Made by a program: the position numbers and the translations under genes. A stretch of DNA of 64,000 nucleotides from JAIOSF01 sp047159865 (lineage in GTDB: Bacteria > Campylobacterota > Campylobacteria > Campylobacterales > Arcobacteraceae), in the NCBI RefSeq assembly GCF_047159865.1, contig NZ_AP038804.1, forward strand, positions 310,001 to 374,000. The letters are read 5' to 3'. Below are positions 56,263-64,000 of this stretch, one piece after another. Within the stretch, counting starts at the first letter, position 1; each line of letters starts with the position of its first letter. The notes below the pieces were generated by a model. It saw only the letters and a list, made by a program, of their open reading frames with translations. It was not told the origin of the DNA and ran no database searches.

Positions 56263-57462
56263 CTACCACTTTACTTCGAATTTTTTTCTTAAGTAAACAG
56301 CAAAAGCATTCAATGAAATAAGAACAGTTAATAAAACTAAAATACCAGCTGCTGTTCTTTCAATATAAGCTCTTTCTGGCATTCCTGCCCATGTAAATAT
56401 TTGAGCTGGCATAACAGTAGATGCTTCTAATACTGTTGTAGGACTATCAGGAATAAATGCAATCATCCCAACAATAATTAAAGGAGCTGTTTCACCCATC
56501 GCTTGAGCAAGTCCAATAATAGAACCTGTCATAATACCAGGAAAAGCCAAAGGTAAAACATGATCTTTTACAACTTGTACTTTTGTTAAACCAAGACCAT
56601 ATCCAGCTTGTCTAATACTAGCAGGTACACTTCTTAAAGCAGCTCTTGAACTTACTACAATAATTGGTAAAGTCATCAAGGCAAGTGTTAATCCACCAAC
56701 AAGAGCAGAACTTCGAGGCATTCCAAAAAGATTGATAAAAATAGCAAGTCCTAATAATCCAAATAAGATAGATGGAATAGCTGCTAAGTTATTAATATTT
56801 ACTTCCAAAAACTCACTCCATTTCCCTTGTGTACTAAACTCTTCAAGATAAACTGCTGTTGCAACCCCTATTGGGAAAGCAAACAACATAGCAACACATA
56901 AAGTCATAACAGTACCAATCATAGCAGATAATATACCAGAGTATTCAGGTGTTTTACTATCTCCTTGTGTGAAAAAGATTGTATTAAATCTTTTTTCTAA
57001 TCTATTGTTTTTTTCTAAATCTTGAATTGTTTTAAGATCTTTATCTTTAATTTTATAATAGTAATCTTTCATATACATATCAACTTGATCATCAGCAAGC
57101 ATCCAAATAAGATTTGTAGTGTTCATTAACTTTTCATTATTTCTTATTTGATTAGGTATCTCTCTTAAAGCTGCTCTACTTACTATATTTAAATATTTTC
57201 TATCTACTGCTTTACGATAGCTTTTTAAACTTTTTTCATTGTAAGTAACTTCTACTTGTACATAAGTTTGTTGAACTGCTGTACTTCCTTTTATAACCAT
57301 ATCTCCTAAAAAAATAGCTAAAAACACAAGTGAAAATACTAATGATGTGATAGTAAAATACTTGAATATTTTTGCTTTTCCATGTCTTTTTTTTAAACTT
57401 GGGTCATAAAAGATATTATCTTTTTTTGATACTTTTTTTAATGTATTTTTTGTGTTTTTCAT
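56263..57462 (-). CDS. pstA: Phosphate ABC transporter permease PstA
   Basis: A 399-residue permease. After an N-terminal cytoplasmic basic region and TM1 comes a long periplasmic loop (about 60-175), then a six-helix binding-protein-dependent transport domain with the EAA-like motif SIRQAGYGLGLTKVQVVKDH (about 280-299). The extended loop and 399-residue length are larger than in E. coli PstA (296), but typical for some bacteria. It overlaps pstC by one base. Confidence 0.93.
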   Translation of the reverse strand: MKNTKNTLKKVSKKDNIFYDPSLKKRHGKAKIFKYFTITSLVFSLVFLAIFLGDMVIKGSTAVQQTYVQVEVTYNEKSLKSYRKAVDRKYLNIVSRAALREIPNQIRNNEKLMNTTNLIWMLADDQVDMYMKDYYYKIKDKDLKTIQDLEKNNRLEKRFNTIFFTQGDSKTPEYSGILSAMIGTVMTLCVAMLFAFPIGVATAVYLEEFSTQGKWSEFLEVNINNLAAIPSILFGLLGLAIFINLFGMPRSSALVGGLTLALMTLPIIVVSSRAALRSVPASIRQAGYGLGLTKVQVVKDHVLPLAFPGIMTGSIIGLAQAMGETAPLIIVGMIAFIPDSPTTVLEASTVMPAQIFTWAGMPERAYIERTAAGILVLLTVLISLNAFAVYLRKKFEVKW

Positions 57463-58397
57463 TATAAACTACTCATTTTATATTTTTCTTTGAATCTTTG
57501 AATCATTCTCACAGATACAATATTTAAGACCAATGTCACAACAAATAACGCTAATCCAAGTGCAAAAGCACTTAAAGTAGCAGGTGAATTAAAAGCTTGA
57601 TCACCAACTAAACTATCAACAATTCTTACTGTAACTGTTGTCATATCTTCTAAAATATTCCATGATAAATTTGGTCGTAGACCTGCTGCCATAACAACAA
57701 TCATTGTTTCTCCCAAAGCTTTGGATATTCCTAATAATGCAGCCGAAATAATTCCAGGAAGCGCAGAAGGTAAAACAATATCTTTTATTGTTTCTGCTTT
57801 AGTCATACCAAGCGCTAATGAACCTTTTCTTAAACTATCAGGTACAGCAGAAATTACATCATCACTTAATGAAGATATTACAGGAATTATCATAATCCCC
57901 ATAACCACACCTGAAGCTAATGCACTGTTAAAAGATGCATCAATTCCCATAGAATTACAAACATTTACAATAAAAGGTGCAACTGTAATTGCTGCGAAAA
58001 AACCATATACAACTGTAGGTATTCCTGCCAAAATTTCTAGTAATGGTTTGAGGTAAGTTCTTTGTTGTGAAGAGGCATACTCACTCATAAATATTGCACT
58101 TCCTAATCCAATAGGTAATGCAACACACATAGCAATAAATGTAATGATAAAAGTTCCAGCAAAGATAGGTAATGCACCAAATTTACTATTTATGGTTCCT
58201 GGAGACCATTCCGTACCTGTAAAAAAGTAAACGAAACTCTTTAACTTGAAAAATTCGATAGCTTCAAATAATATCGAAAACAAAATACCAAATGTGGTCA
58301 ATATTGATATTGTGGCAGCAGCTATAAGAAAATATCTTATAATATTTTCTTGTAACTCTATAGTTTTATTTTTACTTTGAAAAGTTGACAAACTCAT
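57462..58397 (-). CDS. pstC: Phosphate ABC transporter permease PstC
   Basis: A 311-residue permease with six membrane helices and the EAA-like motif SLRKGSLALGMTKAETIKDI (about 190-209). It has the GIPTVVYGFFA segment of the PstC family. It is upstream of pstA. No pstS (phosphate-binding protein) is found in the window, so the binding protein is encoded elsewhere. Confidence 0.94.
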   Translation of the reverse strand: MSLSTFQSKNKTIELQENIIRYFLIAAATISILTTFGILFSILFEAIEFFKLKSFVYFFTGTEWSPGTINSKFGALPIFAGTFIITFIAMCVALPIGLGSAIFMSEYASSQQRTYLKPLLEILAGIPTVVYGFFAAITVAPFIVNVCNSMGIDASFNSALASGVVMGIMIIPVISSLSDDVISAVPDSLRKGSLALGMTKAETIKDIVLPSALPGIISAALLGISKALGETMIVVMAAGLRPNLSWNILEDMTTVTVRIVDSLVGDQAFNSPATLSAFALGLALFVVTLVLNIVSVRMIQRFKEKYKMSSL

Positions 58398-58473
58398 CCT
58401 TTAATATTTTTTTTGAATTTTATTATTATTAAGTTACGAGTTGGTTACTTTTTTAGAGTAAAGGTTTATATTA

Positions 58474-58719
58474 TTATGCTGCGTCTAATGAAAGATCAAT
58501 AATATGTTGAGTATCTGTAATCAAGTCAATAATAACAAATATATCCCAACCATAATCATACGCAATATCATAAATAAAATCTTTATCATTTATATTATTG
58601 AATGGATAAACTTCACAATCATTAAATGGAATAATAATTGCTTCAAAATGATTCGCTTTTGCCAATGATATATCACTTTCAAAATCTTCTAGATACTTTT
58701 TAATATTTATCTTTTTCAT
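58474..58719 (-). CDS. Small acidic orphan
   Basis: Not recognised. The 81-residue protein starts at 58719 (MKKINIKKYLEDF) with ribosome site AAAGGA; a longer reading from 58752 is unlikely. It is acidic and Ile/Asp rich with no signal peptide. It lies between pstC and the OlsF-like gene in the same direction. Confidence 0.6.
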   Translation of the reverse strand: MKKINIKKYLEDFESDISLAKANHFEAIIIPFNDCEVYPFNNINDKDFIYDIAYDYGWDIFVIIDLITDTQHIIDLSLDAA

Positions 58720-58771
58720 AAAAATCCTTTGAAGAATTATATATAAAAACAATAACTTCTTGATTACAATA

Positions 58772-60487
58772 TCACTGTATATATCGTGCTTTTTTTGACT
58801 CTTTTATTTTATTGACATCTACTAAAATAAAACCATCAATACAATTTGAAAAAGATGGATCTATATTAAATCCATGAAATTCTACTCCACCTTCATCGCA
58901 TAACTCACTATATTGTTTGTAAAGTGTTGGGATAGAACAGTTCATAGTTTTCAAATTCTTTTTTAATGATTTTAAATCATTTTTATAATTGTTATAATTT
59001 GCAAAAGCCAACATATCAGATTTATCAATCTTTTTTGAAGTATATTTAAACTGTTGTACCTCTTCAATAAATTTTATTTTCGGAGCAAAATAATAGGAAT
59101 AAAATTTTATAATTAAATTTTGTGCTTCTGTTGGTAAAGTCCCACTTAAAGTAACAGGACCATACATATATTTTATATGTGGATTAGCCTTTAAATAAGC
59201 CCCTATTCCAAACCAAAGGTAATCTAAAGCTCTACTTCCCCAATATTTTGGTTGAACGAAACTTCTCCCTAATTCAATCGAATTTTCTAACTTTTCATCA
59301 AATTGATTTTGAAATCTAAATAAAGTATGTGTATAAAATCCCTCATAGCCATAATCATTCAAAATTTTTTTAGCATCTCCTATTCTATAAGATCCAACAA
59401 TCTCAAGTTCAAATTCATCCCATAAAATAATATGCTGATAATATTTATCATATTTATCAGTATCCCTTTTTTTATTCACACCCTCATTTACTTTTCTAAA
59501 ACTAATCTCTCTTAAACGACCAATCTCTTTTAAAATTGATGAATTTGGCATATAATTATATAAATATATTATTTTCCCATCCGTAGTTTTACCCAAAATC
59601 TGTGCACTTTGCAATTCTTTTTTTATAAGTCGTATATTATCACTATGCGCAATGGCGTTTTGTGTTGTAAAAAATGTTTTTTTCCCTTTTTTCAAACTAT
59701 ATAGATGTTTTTTATATATTTGCAATAGTTCTTTATTTTCAAGATTTTTAGGAGAGGTATCTTTACTTGAGATCAATTTTCCTATTTTAATACTGACATT
59801 TTTATCTTTTTGTTTAAACATCTCATCACTTAATAGTAGTGTCGAAAATGTTTTATTTAAAATCGACACAGTATAAAAAAGTTTTGAATTTTTCGCATCT
59901 ACTAAAATAGGCAGTATTGGACTATTGGTTTTTTTTGCAAATTGTAAAAAACCTTTTTTCCATTTACCATCTTTTATTCCAGTAGGACTAACACGACTAA
60001 CTTCACCTGCTGGAAATATTACAATCGCTTCTTCACTATTTAAAGACTCATATATTTGTTTAATTGTTTCTTTTGATTGTTTCTTTTTAAAAGTGTCTAC
60101 CTTGATAAATAAAGAGTTTATGGCGTTAATATCTGCTAAAAAATTATTTGCTACTATTTTTACATCTTTTCTTATTTTACCAATTAACTTCAAAAGGCAA
60201 AGTGCATCTAAAGCGCCTAAAGGGTGATTTGCTATAATAACTACTCTTCCTGTTGAAGGGATATTTTCTATGTCATTACTAGAATAGGAAAAATCAAATT
60301 GAAAGTGATCTAAAACGGCTTCAACAAACTCAAAACCATCAAGATGAGAATTTTCTTCTAAAAAATTATTTATGCTATCTTCATGTACTATTTTTTGAGC
60401 TATTTTAAATAATGATTTTTTAAATAAATCCGACCTAGTACTTAATTTGGGAAACTTTTTTATTATCTCGTTTTGAATATTTATCAT
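58772..60487 (-). CDS. Bifunctional acyltransferase, OlsF-like (ornithine lipid synthesis)
   Basis: A 571-residue protein with two acyltransferase domains. The N-terminal PlsC-like domain has the NHPLGALD (H-x4-D, about 87-94) and FPAGEVSR motifs. The C-terminal domain is GNAT/OlsB-like, with ELGRSFVQPKYWGSRALDYL (about 390-409) and GIGAYLKANPHIKYMYGPV. This order is that of OlsF, which makes ornithine lipid from ornithine by N-acylation (C-terminal domain) and O-acylation (N-terminal). Ornithine lipids replace phospholipids in phosphate starvation, and the gene lies next to the pst locus. Function is inferred from domain order. Confidence 0.8.
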   Translation of the reverse strand: MINIQNEIIKKFPKLSTRSDLFKKSLFKIAQKIVHEDSINNFLEENSHLDGFEFVEAVLDHFQFDFSYSSNDIENIPSTGRVVIIANHPLGALDALCLLKLIGKIRKDVKIVANNFLADINAINSLFIKVDTFKKKQSKETIKQIYESLNSEEAIVIFPAGEVSRVSPTGIKDGKWKKGFLQFAKKTNSPILPILVDAKNSKLFYTVSILNKTFSTLLLSDEMFKQKDKNVSIKIGKLISSKDTSPKNLENKELLQIYKKHLYSLKKGKKTFFTTQNAIAHSDNIRLIKKELQSAQILGKTTDGKIIYLYNYMPNSSILKEIGRLREISFRKVNEGVNKKRDTDKYDKYYQHIILWDEFELEIVGSYRIGDAKKILNDYGYEGFYTHTLFRFQNQFDEKLENSIELGRSFVQPKYWGSRALDYLWFGIGAYLKANPHIKYMYGPVTLSGTLPTEAQNLIIKFYSYYFAPKIKFIEEVQQFKYTSKKIDKSDMLAFANYNNYKNDLKSLKKNLKTMNCSIPTLYKQYSELCDEGGVEFHGFNIDPSFSNCIDGFILVDVNKIKESKKARYIQ

Positions 60488-60650
60488 ATGACAATCATAT
60501 ATAAGAAAAGTAACAAGATAGTTACAAAAAATAGGAGCTTCTTAATATTAATACTTATTTGCAACTTAAATTTTAAAATATTTAAGAAATAAATATAAAT
60601 CAAGTTATTTATTTATGATATAATTATCTATCTAAAAATGAAGGAATGAA

Positions 60651-62051
60651 ATGTTTACTAACATCTCTACAAGAAAGAAAATTTTACTCAATATGTTTTT
60701 CGCACAGTTAGGTTTTGCAACTATTACAACTGTATCAATATTAAGTCACTCACAATTTACAGCGATTATTACTGTAAATATAATCTTTGCTATTATTATC
60801 GCTTATACCAACTATGCTGCAATGAAAAGAATTGTAGGAGGTATTGAGAGATTTAAACTTTATATGGAAGATATCATGGATTTTGCATTTATGAGAGTAA
60901 ATAAAATTAACAAAGCACAATATATGAAAAATGATGAAATTGGATTAATATTAACAGAGTTAAATGATTATGTTGATAGATTTGATCAAATGAGAAAAGA
61001 AGATATGAAGGTTTTGGGAGAAATCGTTCTTACTTTAGATAAAATGTCCCAAGGTATTTACCAATGCAGAATCCATTCAAAATCAAAAAATTTTATGATA
61101 GAAGCTCTTCGAAATACACTCAATAATTCATTAGATCAGTCAGAGAAAAATATGATTTCACTAAGAGATAATGTTGAACTCTATGCAAATAATGATTTTA
61201 GAGATAGTATAAATATAAATCCAAAAATGAAAGGTGATTTACTTTTGGTGATGCAAAGTGTAAATAAACTTGGCAATTCATTAAGTAATGGTGCAAAATC
61301 AAATTTAGAAAACGGTAAACACCTAGAATCAAATTCAGCTACCATGACTGATTCTGTAAATAATCTAGCAGACAAGGCTAATCAACAAGCAGCTTCTCTT
61401 GAACAAACAACGGCAGCGGTTGAAACAATTACAACTATTACAAGAAACAATTCAACAAATGCATCTAAAATGTCTGAGTTAGGAAATAAAGTTAATGATG
61501 AAGTAACAAATGGAATGAAACTCGCAAACCAAACTTCACAAGCAATGGATAGTATAAATGAGCAAGTAACAGCTATCAATGAAGCAATAACAATAATTGA
61601 CCAAATAGCATTTCAGACAAATATTTTATCTTTAAATGCAGCAGTAGAAGCTGCAACAGCTGGTGAAGCAGGAAAAGGATTTGCTGTTGTTGCACAAGAG
61701 GTAAGAAATCTTGCTTCACGATCAGCAGAAGCAGCAAATCAAATAAAAAATTTAGTAGAAAATGCTGCAACAAAAGCAAATGATGGGAAAAATGTAAGTG
61801 ATAAAATGATAGCAGGATATGAACTTTTAAATACAAATTTTAGTGAAACAATTAAATTGATTAAAGATGTAAGTTCAGCATCAAAAGAACAGATGACAGG
61901 AATTGAGCAAATAAACGATGCTGTTACAATGCTAGATAGAGTAACTCAAGAGAATGCACATGAGGCTAATAGCGTAGCTTTAATTGCAAAAGATGTAAGC
62001 TCATTGGCTAATGATTTAGTAAATGACGCTAGTAATAAAAAATTTAATTAA
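60651..62051 (+). CDS. CetA-like methyl-accepting energy-taxis transducer
   Basis: A 466-residue chemoreceptor without a periplasmic domain: two adjacent membrane helices (about 13-32 and 35-55) and then a cytoplasmic linker and signalling domain. The hairpin motif FQTNILSLNAAVEAATAGE (about 321-339) is the MCP signature. With the PAS gene 11 bases downstream it matches the CetA/CetB pair of Campylobacter jejuni, in which CetA signals and CetB senses redox state. I give no symbol because the match is by layout only. Confidence 0.88.
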   Translation: MFTNISTRKKILLNMFFAQLGFATITTVSILSHSQFTAIITVNIIFAIIIAYTNYAAMKRIVGGIERFKLYMEDIMDFAFMRVNKINKAQYMKNDEIGLILTELNDYVDRFDQMRKEDMKVLGEIVLTLDKMSQGIYQCRIHSKSKNFMIEALRNTLNNSLDQSEKNMISLRDNVELYANNDFRDSININPKMKGDLLLVMQSVNKLGNSLSNGAKSNLENGKHLESNSATMTDSVNNLADKANQQAASLEQTTAAVETITTITRNNSTNASKMSELGNKVNDEVTNGMKLANQTSQAMDSINEQVTAINEAITIIDQIAFQTNILSLNAAVEAATAGEAGKGFAVVAQEVRNLASRSAEAANQIKNLVENAATKANDGKNVSDKMIAGYELLNTNFSETIKLIKDVSSASKEQMTGIEQINDAVTMLDRVTQENAHEANSVALIAKDVSSLANDLVNDASNKKFN

Positions 62052-62062
62052 AAGGGATATCA

Positions 62063-62455
62063 ATGGAAAGAGAAACAGTACTTGATGAATATGCTTTTCT
62101 GGTAAGTGAAACAGATGCAAAAGGGATTATTAGATTTGCAAATGATGATTTTTGTAAGGTTGCTGGATATTCACTCAAAGAGCTTATGGGACAACCACAT
62201 AATATGGTGCGACATAAAGATATGCCAAAAGCAGCATTTAAATCACTTTGGGAAACAGTACAACAAGGTGATATCTGGACTGGTTATGTAAAAAATGCAA
62301 CAAAAGATGGTGGATACTATTGGGTTTTTGCAACGGTATTTCCATTTGAATCGTGTGATGGTACAAAAGGATATTTGTCGTGTAGAAGAAAACCAAGTAA
62401 AGAAGAAATTTCTGAACATGAAGCACTCTACAAAGAGTGGAAAAGAAGCGAATAA
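62063..62455 (+). CDS. CetB-like PAS sensor protein
   Basis: A 130-residue single PAS domain protein. Aer/CetB-type features are visible: VSETDAKGIIRFANDDFCKV, MGQPHNMVRHKDMPKAAF, and WTGYVKNATKDGGYYWV, the FAD-binding PAS pattern. It probably senses redox state through FAD and signals through the MCP upstream. The close spacing (11 bases, AAAGGGATATCA site) suggests co-translation. Confidence 0.88.
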   Translation: MERETVLDEYAFLVSETDAKGIIRFANDDFCKVAGYSLKELMGQPHNMVRHKDMPKAAFKSLWETVQQGDIWTGYVKNATKDGGYYWVFATVFPFESCDGTKGYLSCRRKPSKEEISEHEALYKEWKRSE

Positions 62456-62469
62456 TTTTTCGCTTTAGC

Positions 62470-62756
62470 AAAAAATAACAAGGTTTGTGTGGTAAACCTA
62501 TATTAAATTAATTTTATTGAGCTAGTAAGTTTTTAGCGTCAGTTGTTTTTAGTCCTGATTTAGAACAAGCATTTTCAAATGATTCATTTGATTTTAAAAG
62601 TCGTATTAAAACTTCTAATTTTTCTTCTTTTGTAATGTTTAAGATTGACATTATTTCTCCTTATTTTTAAATTTTACTTTACGGGGCGAAATTCTATATA
62701 CATATATAAAATAAGTGGGAGATAAGATATAACTAATGTTATAAATTTCTAGTAAT
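62470..62756. repeat. Large direct repeat, copy 1 (at least 287 bp)
   Basis: Matches 63714-64000 over its whole length, with one difference seen (TTTTACTTT at about 62677 against TTTTGCTTT at about 63921). The second copy reaches the window edge, so the true repeat is longer. It holds a 45-codon gene and its terminator. Between copies lies a tRNA-fMet 3' fragment and a short island remnant. Confidence 0.93.
62514..62651 (-). CDS. Small helical protein (copy 1)
   Basis: A 45-residue protein on the minus strand, MSILNITKEEKLEVLIRLLK then SNESFENACSKSGL and KTTDAKNLLAQ. It has a strong ribosome site, ATAAGGAGAAATA. The C-terminal half (FENACSKSGLKTTDAKNLLA) reads as a small helix-turn-helix-like or coiled module. 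A terminator hairpin (AGGTTT / AAACCT, near 62480-62500) follows. A second copy is at 63758. I do not recognise the family. Confidence 0.65.
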   Translation of the reverse strand: MSILNITKEEKLEVLIRLLKSNESFENACSKSGLKTTDAKNLLAQ

Positions 62757-62783
62757 AAATATAATAAAAAATTATGATTTATT

Positions 62784-62828
62784 TGGTTGCGGAAGCTGGA
62801 TTTGAACCAGCGACCTACGGGTTATGAG
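62784..62828 (-). repeat. tRNA-fMet 3' half fragment (attachment remnant)
   Basis: Reverse complement reads CTCATAACCCGTAGGTCGCT, followed by a T arm GGTTCAAATCC and CCGCAACCA: the anticodon loop (CAT) to CCA of an initiator tRNA, with no 5' half. It marks an old integration at a tRNA-fMet gene. The intact gene probably lies just beyond the window. Confidence 0.85.
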
Positions 62829-62904
62829 AAGAAGGTCACATTAAAAATATATAAATATTTATGATTTTTATAATTTTATATTATTATTTTATGTGATTAT
62901 TTAT

Positions 62905-62933
62905 TTGACAATATTTTATTAAATTGATATAAT
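62905..62933 (+). promoter_or_regulatory. Consensus promoter of the tRNA-fMet island peptide unit
   Basis: TTGACA (62905-62910), 17-base spacer, TATAAT (62928-62933), both perfect, starting 77 bases from the tRNA-fMet fragment and reading away from it into the island. This is the same layout as the island 1 promoter. Confidence 0.78.
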
Positions 62934-62939
62934 TCTCTT

Positions 62940-63073
62940 GTACTAATCAAAACTACTACTCCTAGCGAATTCACTACTCGCATTCAGGGAAGGGTTTAAC
63001 TAAAGGATGGTTTAAAAGCTATCCTTTTTTTATTTGTGGGTAGTTCAGGTGGTGTTCCTTGAAAGGAATAGTT
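62940..63073 (+). promoter_or_regulatory. Structured leader RNA with intrinsic attenuator (tRNA-fMet island)
   Basis: The 5' end carries CTAATCAAAACTA (62943-62955) and ACTACTACT (62952-62960). These are complementary to TAGTTTTGATTAG (63069-63081), which contains the TTG start of the tiny ORF, and to AGTAGTAGT (63088-63096) just inside it. Between lie a small hairpin GCGA / TCGC and the terminator AAAGGATGG / GCTATCCTTT (63002-63028) followed by T7. The early-terminated RNA would be about 90 nt and could also act as a trans regulator. Confidence 0.62.
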
Positions 63074-63139
63074 TTGATTAGCAGATTAGTAGTAGTTCTA
63101 TTTATATTGTGTTTTGTTCTTGTAACATCACTTTATTAA
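63074..63139 (+). CDS. Tiny hydrophobic peptide of the tRNA-fMet island (21 aa, TTG start)
   Basis: MISRLVVVLFILCFVLVTSL plus a final Tyr. Like the island 1 peptide it has a basic residue at position 4, a hydrophobic core and a C-terminal Tyr. The TTG start is preceded by AAAGGA with about 7-base spacing. The start lies in the segment complementary to the transcript 5' end. A 9-bp hairpin GGTAAGAGG / CCTTTTACC follows the stop (near 63147-63174). Function is unproven; shape resembles Ibs-type membrane toxins. Confidence 0.55.
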   Translation: MISRLVVVLFILCFVLVTSLY

Positions 63140-63181
63140 GATTAAATGGTAAGAGGAAGTAGTGAGCCTTTTACCAGCTAT

Positions 63182-63394
63182 TATTTATATGTTAATATTG
63201 TTGTTCTTATTATTTCTTCAATTTTTTTAGAACAATCATAGTCTTTTATATCATAATAAAATTCACTATTTATTTTATAATTATAATCGTTTTCAATTTT
63301 TAAACTATAGTGTTTATAATCTATTATTAATATAGTTTTATAATATGGAATACTAGAAGAATATATTAACGATATTGTACTTATAGTAAAAGTT
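63182..63394 (-). pseudogene. Gene fragment, minus strand, in the tRNA-fMet island
   Basis: An open frame of about 70 codons with no start codon reads SIPYYKTILIIDYKHYSLKI and then KDYDCSKKIEEIIRT before a stop at 63182. It looks coding by composition. It is the 3' part of an unknown gene whose 5' part is missing. Confidence 0.4.
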
Positions 63395-63541
63395 TATACT
63401 AAAGTTTGGAATCCTACTACAGGTATACATGATAATGGCGAACTTATAGATATAAATGAATTACAATCTAGATTTATTCAACTTAGATTTAATGAACTTA
63501 AAAAAGAAGAACCAATTATTGAAGATGAGCCTGATGATTGA
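63344..63541 (+). pseudogene. Gene fragment, plus strand, in the tRNA-fMet island
   Basis: About 65 codons after a stop, with no start codon, reading VWNPTTGIHDNGELIDINEL and ending EPIIEDEPDD. The acidic C-terminus ends in an overlap with the membrane protein gene at 63534. It is probably the 3' part of a phage- or plasmid-type gene. Confidence 0.45.
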
Positions 63542-63722
63542 TATTATAAATATTATATTAGCTGTTCTTTCTATTTTAGTTATACCTATTATAATTTTAA
63601 TAGTTAGTATGATTATAGAAATAAAGATTCTTAAAAAAGAGGTTGTTGATTTGAATAAATTTGACAAAAAGATTGATGAGAAACTAGATAAAATTTATGA
63701 TTTGTTGTTAGATAAAAAATAA
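63534..63722 (+). CDS. Small membrane protein of the tRNA-fMet island
   Basis: A 62-residue protein starting MIDIINIILAVLSILVIPII, one or two membrane helices, then a Lys-rich helix ending LLLDKK. I chose the ATG at 63534, overlapping the previous frame's TGA; ATG 63525 is an alternative. Its stop codon lies in the start of the second repeat copy. No family is recognised. Confidence 0.6.
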   Translation: MIDIINIILAVLSILVIPIIILIVSMIIEIKILKKEVVDLNKFDKKIDEKLDKIYDLLLDKK

Positions 63723-64000
63723 CAAGGTTTGTGTGGTAAACCTATATTAAATTAATTTTATTGAGCTAGTAAGTTTTTAGCGTCAGTTGTTTTTAGTCCT
63801 GATTTAGAACAAGCATTTTCAAATGATTCATTTGATTTTAAAAGTCGTATTAAAACTTCTAATTTTTCTTCTTTTGTAATGTTTAAGATTGACATTATTT
63901 CTCCTTATTTTTAAATTTTGCTTTACGGGGCGAAATTCTATATACATATATAAAATAAGTGGGAGATAAGATATAACTAATGTTATAAATTTCTAGTAAT
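63714..64000. repeat. Large direct repeat, copy 2 (continues past the window)
   Basis: Matches 62470-62756 with one visible difference. It extends beyond the window end, so the true boundary is unknown. Confidence 0.93.
63758..63895 (-). CDS. Small helical protein (copy 2)
   Basis: The second copy of the 45-residue gene at 62514, inside the direct repeat, with the same sequence, ribosome site and terminator. Copies this alike point to recent duplication or active gene conversion. Confidence 0.65.
   Translation of the reverse strand: MSILNITKEEKLEVLIRLLKSNESFENACSKSGLKTTDAKNLLAQ

Overview
The window is from a low-GC member of the Campylobacterota, most probably the Arcobacter group. The evidence is the AT-rich composition, the gene complement (a CetA/CetB-like energy-taxis pair, a DUF6394-type membrane protein next to a TrkA-N potassium channel, a short Lnt, a major porin) and an rRNA operon of the matching type. 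I could not run a 16S comparison, so the genus is an inference.

Layout. 0-17 kb is ordinary chromosome (rny, ftsY, lnt, HU, der, mscS, kdsA-ribH-nusB-pyrF), broken by a complete type II restriction-modification cassette at 8.7-11.4 kb (C5 methyltransferase, controller protein, putative nuclease). At 17.03 kb a tRNA-Ser(GCU) is the attachment site for two small elements in tandem. Island 1 (17.1-20.6 kb) has a TerS-like gene, small orphans, a decayed IS3 and a membrane-anchored Mrr-type nuclease. Island 2 (20.6-25.5 kb) has a tyrosine integrase, an HUH rolling-circle initiator and a 1.1 kb origin-like noncoding region. Each island ends in a copy of the tRNA 3' end. 25.6-29 kb returns to core genes, then a 16S/tRNA-Ala/23S/5S operon on the minus strand with its promoter and processing stems (29.1-34.6 kb). 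34.7-48.8 kb holds a peroxiredoxin, a patch of decaying genes (MBL-fold hydrolase and CobW-like GTPase remnants), pyrG, a porin, a cytochrome c, a second small island beside tRNA-Asn (HTH plus nucleotidyltransferase plus dead IS30), hemE, asd and gyrA. 48.9-60.5 kb carries a degenerate receiver protein, DUF58, and a phosphate-starvation block (PhoB/PhoR-like pair, phoU, pstB, pstA, pstC, and an OlsF-like bifunctional acyltransferase). 60.6-62.5 kb is the energy-taxis pair. The end of the window is a third island remnant that carries a tRNA-fMet 3' half and lies between two copies of a repeat of at least 287 bp.

The most interesting signal is a repeated module that automatic gene calling would miss. 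Beside an attachment repeat in all three of island 1, island 2 and the tRNA-fMet remnant lies a transcription unit pointing away from the repeat into the element. It consists of a promoter, a 5' segment complementary to the start region of a tiny ORF, an intrinsic terminator with a long T-run, and then a 20-27 codon hydrophobic or amphipathic peptide with a ribosome binding site, followed by a hairpin. Two of the peptides share a layout (basic residue 4, hydrophobic core, C-terminal Tyr) reminiscent of Ibs-type type I toxins. I read this as a candidate type I-toxin-like or attenuator-controlled peptide module carried by small tRNA-integrating elements. That function is inference; the sequence architecture is directly visible.
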